Origin: JBDSTZ01 sp039927975
Lineage (GTDB): Bacteria > Pseudomonadota > Gammaproteobacteria > Burkholderiales > Burkholderiaceae_D
DNA length: 16,085 bases
Assembly: GCA_039927975.1 (NCBI GenBank)
Contig: JBDSTZ010000458.1
Coordinates: forward strand, 1 to 16,085
Direction of reading: 5' to 3'
Every line of letters starts with the position of its first letter. The first letter of the stretch is position 1. Of this stretch, positions 7,014 to 13,390 are shown one piece after another. The notes beneath the pieces were generated by a model. The model was not told the DNA's origin, did not search any database, and worked only from the letters and a program-made list of their open reading frames with translations. The translations under genes and the position numbers were made by a program.

Positions 7014-8300
7014 ATGACAAGCCAGCACGCCATTCCGTCCTACCTGGTCCCCAAGGAGAACAATCCCTGGGGCGTGTATCTCGAGCAGATCGACCGCGTC
7101 ACCCCGCATCTGGGCGGCCTGGCGCGCTGGGTCGAGACGCTCAAGCGGCCCAAGCGGGTGCTGATCGTCGACGTGCCGATCGAGCGCGACGACGGCACCA
7201 TCGCCCACTTCGAGGGTTACCGGGTGCAGCACAATATGTCGCGCGGGCCGGGCAAGGGCGGGGTGCGCTTTCACCAGGATGTGACGCTGTCGGAGGTGAT
7301 GGCGCTGTCGGCCTGGATGACGGTGAAGAACGCGGCGGTGAACGTGCCTTACGGCGGCGCCAAGGGCGGTATCCGGGTCGATCCAAAGACCCTGTCGCAG
7401 GGTGAGCTGCAGCGCATGACGCGCCGCTACACGAGCGAGATCGGCATCATCATCGGGCCGAACAAGGACATCCCGGCGCCGGACGTCAACACCAACGAGC
7501 AGACCATGGCGTGGATGATGGACACCTATTCGATGAACCAGGGCAGCACCGCGACCGGCGTCGTCACCGGCAAGCCGATCTCGCTGGGCGGTAGCCTGGG
7601 CCGGCGCGACGCTACTGGCCGGGGCGTCTATGTGGCCGGCTGCGAGGCGGCGCTCAAGGTCGGCTTGCAGATCGCCGGCGCCAAGGTCGCGGTGCAGGGT
7701 TTCGGCAACGTGGGCGGCATCGCGGCGCGCCTGTTCGCCGAAGCGGGCGCGCTGGTGGTGGCGGTGCAGGACCACGGCGGCGCCGTTGTGCACGAGGGTG
7801 GACTCGACGTGCCGGCCTTGCTGGCGCACGTGGCCGAGACGGGCAGCGTGGCCGGCTTTCCCGGCGCCGAAGACCGCATCGCGCGCGAGCGCTTCTGGAG
7901 CGTCGATTGCGACATCATGATTCCGGCGGCGCTGGAGCAGCAGATCACGGTTGACAACGCGGACCAGATCCGCGCGCGCATCATCCTCGAGGGCGCCAAC
8001 GGACCGACCACGCCGGAAGCCGACGACATCCTGCGCGGTAAGGGCGTGCTGGTGGTGCCGGACGTGATCGCCAACGCGGGCGGCGTCACGGTCAGCTACT
8101 TTGAATGGGTGCAGGACTTCTCCAGCTTCTTCTGGCACGAAGACGACATCAACGCGCGCCTGACCCGCATCATGCGCGACGCCTTCGCGGCGGTCTGGCA
8201 GGTGGCGCAGGACAAGCAGGTCTCGCTGCGCACGGCGGCCTTCGTGGTGGCCTGCACCCGCGTCTTGCAGGCGCGCGAGGTGCGCGGCCTGTATCCATAA
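7014..8300 (+). CDS. gdhA: glutamate dehydrogenase (Glu/Leu/Phe/Val family)
   Basis: 428 residues, close to the usual length for hexameric GDH. It converts glutamate to 2-oxoglutarate and ammonium with reduction of NAD(P). The substrate domain carries K81 (GPGKGGVRFH), catalytic K117 (PYGGAKGGIRVDP) and D157 (PAPDVNT). The Rossmann domain has VQGFGNVGG (227-235). The C-terminus VRGLYP is typical. A strong AAGGAG site precedes the ATG. It follows gltL by 47 nt with no terminator between, so it is probably co-transcribed with the glutamate transporter, which points to a catabolic role. NAD versus NADP use cannot be fixed from sequence alone; the catabolic setting favours NAD. Confidence 0.93.
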   Translation: MTSQHAIPSYLVPKENNPWGVYLEQIDRVTPHLGGLARWVETLKRPKRVLIVDVPIERDDGTIAHFEGYRVQHNMSRGPGKGGVRFHQDVTLSEVMALSAWMTVKNAAVNVPYGGAKGGIRVDPKTLSQGELQRMTRRYTSEIGIIIGPNKDIPAPDVNTNEQTMAWMMDTYSMNQGSTATGVVTGKPISLGGSLGRRDATGRGVYVAGCEAALKVGLQIAGAKVAVQGFGNVGGIAARLFAEAGALVVAVQDHGGAVVHEGGLDVPALLAHVAETGSVAGFPGAEDRIARERFWSVDCDIMIPAALEQQITVDNADQIRARIILEGANGPTTPEADDILRGKGVLVVPDVIANAGGVTVSYFEWVQDFSSFFWHEDDINARLTRIMRDAFAAVWQVAQDKQVSLRTAAFVVACTRVLQAREVRGLYP

Positions 8301-8324
8301 ACTGCCTGGGTCGAGTTGAAGGGT

Positions 8325-8350
8325 GTCGAGGCGGGCGTGCCCGTCTCGAC
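8325..8350 (+). repeat. long intercistronic stem-loop between gdhA and malic enzyme gene
   Basis: GTCGAGGCGGGC at 8325-8336 pairs with GCCCGTCTCGAC at 8339-8350: a 12-bp stem with one G-T pair. No T-run follows, so it is not a standard terminator. Ten bases after the gdhA stop region, it may protect the upstream mRNA or hold back expression of the malic enzyme. Confidence 0.5.
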
Positions 8351-8354
8351 TGCG

Positions 8355-8364
8355 GTTCGCGAAC
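8355..8364 (+). repeat. 10-bp palindrome GTTCGCGAAC before the malic enzyme start
   Basis: A perfect palindrome lying directly between the 8325-8350 hairpin and the ribosome site of the malic enzyme gene. It may be a protein site or chance; nothing else identifies it. Confidence 0.25.
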
Positions 8365-8377
8365 ATGAGGACATGAT

Positions 8378-9610
8378 TTGAATACATTGGAAGAACTGGC
8401 GCTGGCTTACCACGCGGCCGAACCGGCTGGCAAAATCGCCACGCAGGTGACGAAGCGGGTCGCCACCTCGGCCGACCTGGCGCTGGCGTATTCGCCCGGC
8501 GTCGCCGCGCCGTGCATGGCGATCCACAAGGATCCATCGCTGGCATACCGGTACACCGCCAAGGGCAATCTGGTCGCGGTGGTCACCAACGGCACGGCGG
8601 TGCTGGGGCTGGGCGATATCGGACCGTTGGCGGGCAAGCCGGTCATGGAGGGGAAGGTGGCGCTGTTCAAGCGGTTTGCCGGGATCGACGCCTTCGATCT
8701 CGAACTCGACGAGCGCGATCCGGCCAGGTTGGTCGAGGTGATCGCCGCCTTGCATCCGACGTTCGGCGGGATCAACCTTGAGGACATCAAAGCGCCGGAC
8801 TGCTTTTATGTCGAGCAGCGCCTGCGCGAGCGATTGCCGATTCCGGTGTTTCACGATGATCAGCATGGCACGGCGATCGTGGTGGGCGCGGGGCTGCTCA
8901 ACGCGCTGCATCTTACCGGACGCGATATCGCGAGCGTGAAGGTGGTGTGTTCGGGCGCGGGCGCGGCGGCCATGGCCTGCCTCGACATGCTGGTGGACCT
9001 CGGGGTGGCACGTGCGAATGTGTTTGTTTGCGACAGCAAGGGTGTGCTGACCGTCGGGCGTGAGCTGGCCGCGGAAAAACGGGCTTGGGCGCAGGAGTCG
9101 GCGTGCGCGACGCTGTCGGAAGTGATCGTGGGCGCCGATGTGTTTCTCGGCCTGTCCGGTCCCGGACTGTTGACGCAGCGGGATGTGTTGGGGATGCGCG
9201 CGCGGCCGATCATTTTTGCGCTCGCCAATCCGGAGCCGGAATTGCGACCGGAGCTGATCGCCGAGGTGGCGCCACAAGCGCTGATAGCCACCGGGCGCTC
9301 GGACTATCCGAACCAGATCAACAATGCGTTGTGCTTTCCGTATCTGTTCCGCGCCGCGCTCGATTGTGGCGCCAGCACCATCAACGCGGAGATGAAGCGG
9401 GCGTGCGTGACGGTGCTGGCGGGGATGGCGCGCCAGGATGCCAGGTTCGGCAAGGATTATGTGGTGCCGGATTTGCTGGATCCGGGGCTGTTGATCAATG
9501 TGCCGCCGAAGGTGGCGAGTGCGGCGCATGCCAGTGGGGTGGCCAGCCGCTGTCTGGATGAAGGCGAATATCGGGCGCGCTTGCAAGCGCTCGCGGACAG
9601 TCTGCTTTAG
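8378..9610 (+). CDS. single-domain malic enzyme, NAD(P)-dependent
   Basis: 410 residues. It decarboxylates malate to pyruvate and CO2 with reduction of NAD(P). Catalytic Tyr38 is in AYSPGVA, catalytic Lys93 in EGKVALF, the metal site includes E135-D136 (INLEDIKAP) and D161 (FHDDQHGTA), and the dinucleotide fold has SGAGAAA (192-198). It is the short form: the C-terminal phosphotransacetylase-like domain found in about 760-residue MaeB proteins is absent, and the protein ends naturally after RLQALADSLL. The start is TTG at 8378 with GAGG at 8367-8370 seven nt upstream; the nearby ATGs (8365, 8373) are out of frame. As last gene of the glutamate block it would turn malate made from glutamate carbon into pyruvate. 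Cofactor preference (maeA or maeB naming) is not assigned. Confidence 0.9.
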   Translation: MNTLEELALAYHAAEPAGKIATQVTKRVATSADLALAYSPGVAAPCMAIHKDPSLAYRYTAKGNLVAVVTNGTAVLGLGDIGPLAGKPVMEGKVALFKRFAGIDAFDLELDERDPARLVEVIAALHPTFGGINLEDIKAPDCFYVEQRLRERLPIPVFHDDQHGTAIVVGAGLLNALHLTGRDIASVKVVCSGAGAAAMACLDMLVDLGVARANVFVCDSKGVLTVGRELAAEKRAWAQESACATLSEVIVGADVFLGLSGPGLLTQRDVLGMRARPIIFALANPEPELRPELIAEVAPQALIATGRSDYPNQINNALCFPYLFRAALDCGASTINAEMKRACVTVLAGMARQDARFGKDYVVPDLLDPGLLINVPPKVASAAHASGVASRCLDEGEYRARLQALADSLL

Positions 9611-9634
9611 TGGCGGTGGATGGAGAGGAGATCC

Positions 9635-9653
9635 CTGCCGGCAAAGCTGGCAG
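9635..9653 (+). terminator. candidate bidirectional terminator hairpin between convergent genes
   Basis: CTGCCGGC and GCTGGCAG form an 8-bp stem (one G-T pair) with an AAA loop, followed by TTCTC. It lies 24 nt after the malic enzyme stop and 7 nt beyond the stop of the convergent PAAR gene, where a terminator for either operon is expected. The T-run is weak. Confidence 0.45.
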
Positions 9654-9659
9654 TTCTCA

Positions 9660-9917
9660 CTACTCGAGCGAGTTTATTAATCGTGCGCCGCAAGCGGTTA
9701 TGTCACCGTCGTAGGCGTACGGTTTGCCCGCGTGGCGCGCACCGGCGCCGTCGGGCTTGATGGGGAAGTTTCCTTTGCACTTGGGGCAGTAGGTCATGTC
9801 ATCCTGAAGAGCGGCTACCTTGCCCATTACGGTCGTGCCGGAGGTGGCGCTGATGACCTTCCCGCCGTGATCGGTTTTGTCGCCGAGACGGATGACGCTG
9901 CGTCCTTGATATTTCAT
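9660..9917 (-). CDS. PAAR-domain type VI secretion spike-tip protein (first, distal)
   Basis: 85 residues. PAAR proteins form the zinc-bound cone that sharpens the VgrG spike. RLGDKTDHGGKVISATSGTT, GKVAALQDDMTYCPKC and GDITACGARLINS are the expected elements. Candidate zinc ligands are H17, C44 or C47, H62 and C76. The canonical PAAR tetrad is degenerate here (VAAL). The frame runs back to 9959, but ATG 9917 is chosen because AGGA stands 7 nt upstream and the residues before it look non-conserved. No toxin domain is fused, so it is a plain tip rather than an effector. It is last in the vgrG cassette, 174 nt after the other PAAR gene. Confidence 0.85.
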   Translation of the reverse strand: MKYQGRSVIRLGDKTDHGGKVISATSGTTVMGKVAALQDDMTYCPKCKGNFPIKPDGAGARHAGKPYAYDGDITACGARLINSLE

Positions 9918-10091
9918 GGTTGGTCCTGGGTTTTCGTAAGTGGTAGTCGCAGACTTCATTCAGATCAACGTTGCCAGATTTCGACTGGTTGTAGAGTTCG
10001 TATAGCCGACGGGCGCGGCCAATAAAGCGTCGCCGGGGCATCGAAGACATGCTGCGCGGTCGAGCAATTCTCAATCGAGGAAGGCACAATG

Positions 10092-10370
10092 CTAGCCGAC
10101 TGTTGCAGGCAAGCTTCCAATCAACTTGCACCCGCATTCCGTAACGCAGCCGTCGACCGCCACCGACACGCCGTTGACGGTAAAAGACGTGAAGGAAGTC
10201 ACAATTTTGTTGACGCCATGGGGCTTGCCTCCGGGGTATAACTGGGGGCAGTTGACCTGATCCCCCAGTCGCGCGATCGCTCGGCCTTGAATAGTGTGCG
10301 TCGGCGAACCGCTGATGACAGTGCCACCGTGATTAGTCTTATCGCCGACAGTGATGATCTTAAGTGGCAT
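10092..10370 (-). CDS. PAAR-domain type VI secretion spike-tip protein (second, proximal)
   Basis: 92 residues, closer to the classical PAAR form: TVGDKTNHGGTVISGSPTHT, GRAIARLGDQVNCP, then SFTVNGVSVAVDGCVTECGC. Candidate zinc ligands are H14, C41, H51 and C79. The chosen ATG at 10370 gives the N-terminus MPLKIITVGD; the longer frame to 10448 would overlap the upstream gene and add residues with no PAAR character. A GGGA stands 9 nt upstream. It begins 28 nt after the Sel1-repeat gene. It differs strongly in sequence from the other PAAR, so the two are not a recent duplication. Confidence 0.87.
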   Translation of the reverse strand: MPLKIITVGDKTNHGGTVISGSPTHTIQGRAIARLGDQVNCPQLYPGGKPHGVNKIVTSFTSFTVNGVSVAVDGCVTECGCKLIGSLPATVG

Positions 10371-10398
10371 GACGCGATCCCAAGACAATTCGAGCGCT

Positions 10399-11427
10399 TC
10401 AATAGGTGGGCGGAGCATCCGTTTCCGGTTCAATCGCGTCCTGCACACCGTTCCACGCGGGCAGGGCAGTCGGTGGCAGCGGCAAAACCTTATCGAGCAG
10501 CTTCAGTTTGAGGTCTGGATTGAGCGCGAGTGCATCCTGAATTACCGAATATCGAGCTTTTCTTTCAGCATCAGGCTTCAGATCCAAATCGCGTAGTTTG
10601 CTCATTTCGTCCGCACGAAATTGGTTCCAGTTTTCGGGCCAAAAGAACAGCATTAGCGAAACGGCCGCTTCCGCGCTCCCAAACCGGGCACCATCCTGAA
10701 AATACTTAAGTGCTTGTGCGAAATTTCCATCCAGCTCTGCATCACGGCCAAGAAACATCGCCGCCGGGCCGTGTTCCTGCTTGTATGCACACATCCTAAG
10801 GTAAAGTGCCTCCTCATTTCGTTTGGCGTTTTCGTAAGCTTCGGCGAGTGCCATCTGGGCATCAGGACTACCCAATTCGGCGGCCCTGCGGTAATAGGCC
10901 CATGAAATCCTTCCATCCATGGCCGCGCCACCATAGCCATGTTGATGTGCTACTCCAAGGTCGTAGTAGCCCCAAGGCTGGCCAGCGGCCACCGCATCGC
11001 GAATGATCAGTACGCCGTGTTCGGGTTCTGAATCGAGAACCTTGTTGGAATCAAGTGGCCCCAATCCTTCAAGGTAAAAGTGTGCAAGCAGCGCCCGTGC
11101 TCCCCAATCGCCTTTTTCGGCGGCCAGCCTGACGTCTGCCAAGATTCCCAATAGCTCCTGCCGGGTAAATTCGAACTCGACTTTACTGCGCCAGAAACTG
11201 CGCGCCTTGATGTAGATGCGATACGCGTCGGGATCACGCTGATGCGGCATGTGATCTTTCCAGCGCGCGCAGGTCGGCGGTGGATCGGTGACTTTGAATT
11301 CATAAAGTCCTTGTGGCATGGTATGCATGGCGATGAACTCCAAATGGGCGCGATATTTTAGAACGGAAATAGCAACTGCGAAGGCGATCGCGGTGAAAGA
11401 CAAGAGGCGAATGTGGATTTTTTTCAT
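10399..11427 (-). CDS. Sel1-repeat membrane-anchored protein, likely Tle5 immunity protein (Tli5)
   Basis: 342 residues. An N-terminal membrane anchor (about 7-24) follows a short basic start, MKKIHIR, and places the rest in the periplasm. TPR-like Sel1 repeats span about 105-253, with WGARALLAHFYLEGLG, WAYYRRAAELGSPDAQMALA and ALKYFQDGARFGSAEAAVSL as clear copies. The C-terminal region, ending in LDKVLPLPPTALPAWNG, resembles the DUF6396 domain that accompanies such proteins. The ATG lies 2 nt after the phospholipase stop and has no ribosome site of its own, so it is probably translated by coupling. Sel1-repeat proteins next to T6SS phospholipase D effectors (for example PA5086-5088 beside PldB) act as immunity proteins; that role is inferred here from position, topology and family. 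Confidence 0.82.
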   Translation of the reverse strand: MKKIHIRLLSFTAIAFAVAISVLKYRAHLEFIAMHTMPQGLYEFKVTDPPPTCARWKDHMPHQRDPDAYRIYIKARSFWRSKVEFEFTRQELLGILADVRLAAEKGDWGARALLAHFYLEGLGPLDSNKVLDSEPEHGVLIIRDAVAAGQPWGYYDLGVAHQHGYGGAAMDGRISWAYYRRAAELGSPDAQMALAEAYENAKRNEEALYLRMCAYKQEHGPAAMFLGRDAELDGNFAQALKYFQDGARFGSAEAAVSLMLFFWPENWNQFRADEMSKLRDLDLKPDAERKARYSVIQDALALNPDLKLKLLDKVLPLPPTALPAWNGVQDAIEPETDAPPTY

Positions 11428-11429
11428 TG

Positions 11430-13379
11430 TTATATCAGAGGCAGGCCGGGTTTTCTGTCGACGTAGAAACCGACAATCTGCCCATTTAAAGGATCGTTGT
11501 GTTTCATCGCTCGCGCATTCTTGCTCAACCGTACGTTCCATTTTTTGAACAAATCCGCCATGTCGCCGAACTGTCCCGGCCCTGAATTGCCGAAGCATTG
11601 AGTGAACAGATCGCAGCGCAGTTGATAGGCGACGTCCTTAGCCTGGCTCAGGAGATTCAGTTCGCTGTCGATCGCCATGCTGCGCAAGTTCAGGTTCGCC
11701 GAACCGATCGTGAAAGCCGCATCGTCCACGATCGCCACCTTTGCGTGGATGTAGATCTCTTCATACTCATCTGGCATGGGTTTCGGCTGAGCGCAGGTCC
11801 ACAGCGATCCCATAGCTACATTGATACCGCTCTTTGAAAGCTGCTCGGGGGTCAGGGGCATCGCTCGCTTCCCCTGGCTCGCCTGCTGCACCGCCTCCTC
11901 ATGCTCAACCTTCATGGTCTCGCTCTGTCCGAGTTGCTGCGCCACGTCGTAGGTCGCGATGTCCATTCCGTCGCGTTCGGGAGTCGATGTCAGGATGAAC
12001 ACGTAGATCGGCTTCTTGAAACCGCCATCGCGCAGGTTTTGCACGCAGGTCTTTAAATGATCAGCCCACGTGCCGTACTGAATATATTGGTTCTGGATGA
12101 AGATGTAGTGGTGCATCTGGCGGGTCAAGTTGGCGTAACATTCCTTGATCGACTTCTCGCGATGCATGGGTTGGGTCCGCAACAGTTGCGCGCTGTGTAG
12201 CCCACCGTGAACCACAAAAGCATCAGGTTTGATAATCTTGCGACGCTCGGCGAAATTGTGGTCCGGGTCGCGATGCACCAGCTTCTGGATCGCGCGGCTG
12301 ATGTTATGCACCCGTCTGCCAAAATACTTCGTCGCGAGCCAATATCTTTCCATGAAGTGGGAACTCGGTGGCGTCGACTCGTCCCAGGCTTCACAAAAGT
12401 TATGGTTAAGGTCGTAGAGAATCGCGCCACGCAACCTCGCCGACACATCCTGGTACGGTTTGGCAACGTAGGCGTTACGTTTCAAGGCCGTTTCCACCGT
12501 CCGTTGCTTCGTTTCGAGTTCCGCGTCGGATGGACTGTAGACGGAGCCGAGAGAGGCCCCGGCGCCATGATCGAGGGATGGGCCCGCATTGAACGACATT
12601 GGATCGTCGTGATAAAACGTCTCGCGGCGTGGGTCTCGGTAGATGTGTGCCGCAGTGTCCCAGAAGTCGGTGATGGAATTGTGGCCCATCACGTAACCTG
12701 ACGCCCTCACGGGTACCTCGTAATCCACCAGTAGCATTTTCTGGTGATGGGTCGGAAAGCGGGCCGAACCGGCCGCTGCAATATTGAGCGGGATCCCCTC
12801 ACCGGCGAGCGATTTGGGAAACAGCTCGGGCAATATTGAACGTACATGAAAGCGGATATTCGGGACTTTGCCCGCACAGATTTTTTCAAACCACTCGGCG
12901 TTGTATGTCTGATGGCCCTCGGTGTAGAACCCCGTTGAAGCGGAGCAGCCGATGGCCGGGAAGCGGGAGCCATAGTAGCCGGGAATATTCTTCATCATCA
13001 TCTCGCTGATCTGGTCGTCGTGCCAAACCAGCAGCCGAACCATAACTGGATTCTTCTCTCGGGTTGCGAGCTCCAAGAGCAGGTCTCCATAGCGCTGTCC
13101 ATCCTGTGCTTTAAACCCGCGTTTGAGGACCATTCCGGGATCGAAGCCCCAGGTAATAATGTCGACGCTGCGGGTGGCCGCCTTGAGGTCATCCGCGATC
13201 CGCGCAAAGGCCTCCTCCCCACAAATTAGCGGTTCGATGTTGCATCGGTGGCGCGGAAAGTAGACCGGTTGCGCAGTGCGCACCCACCATGGCAGTGCCA
13301 AGCACTGGTATGGCCCTGCCGTGCCGTTGTACGAGAGGGTTTGCGTGTACAAATTTTTGTTTTCGTCCATTCCGCTCAT
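11430..13379 (-). CDS. tle5: type VI secretion phospholipase D effector, Tle5 family
   Basis: 649 residues. Predicted to cleave phospholipid head groups in the membranes of competitor cells (and possibly host cells) after T6SS delivery. Two HKD motifs are intact: HQKMLLVD with H212, K214, D219 (followed by GYVMGHNSITDFWD), and HAKVAIVD with H545, K547, D552 (followed by GSANLNLRSM). The N-terminal region contains PWWVRTAQPVYFPRH and IITWGFDPGM, typical of Tle5 rather than housekeeping cardiolipin synthases. No signal peptide or membrane segment is visible, as expected for T6SS cargo. The ATG at 13379 has GAGG 5 nt upstream and lies 11 nt after the vgrG stop; M4 is a possible alternative start. 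The gene looks less GC-rich than the vgrG core. Confidence 0.93.
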   Translation of the reverse strand: MSGMDENKNLYTQTLSYNGTAGPYQCLALPWWVRTAQPVYFPRHRCNIEPLICGEEAFARIADDLKAATRSVDIITWGFDPGMVLKRGFKAQDGQRYGDLLLELATREKNPVMVRLLVWHDDQISEMMMKNIPGYYGSRFPAIGCSASTGFYTEGHQTYNAEWFEKICAGKVPNIRFHVRSILPELFPKSLAGEGIPLNIAAAGSARFPTHHQKMLLVDYEVPVRASGYVMGHNSITDFWDTAAHIYRDPRRETFYHDDPMSFNAGPSLDHGAGASLGSVYSPSDAELETKQRTVETALKRNAYVAKPYQDVSARLRGAILYDLNHNFCEAWDESTPPSSHFMERYWLATKYFGRRVHNISRAIQKLVHRDPDHNFAERRKIIKPDAFVVHGGLHSAQLLRTQPMHREKSIKECYANLTRQMHHYIFIQNQYIQYGTWADHLKTCVQNLRDGGFKKPIYVFILTSTPERDGMDIATYDVAQQLGQSETMKVEHEEAVQQASQGKRAMPLTPEQLSKSGINVAMGSLWTCAQPKPMPDEYEEIYIHAKVAIVDDAAFTIGSANLNLRSMAIDSELNLLSQAKDVAYQLRCDLFTQCFGNSGPGQFGDMADLFKKWNVRLSKNARAMKHNDPLNGQIVGFYVDRKPGLPLI

Positions 13380-13390
13380 GCTGGCCTCGC

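Noticed and set aside
6993..9586. Long minus-strand frames (517 and 496 codons) opposite gdhA and malic enzyme
   Set aside because: Compositionally biased His/Arg/Gln-rich translations; no ribosome sites or domains; the plus strand carries intact catalytic motifs.
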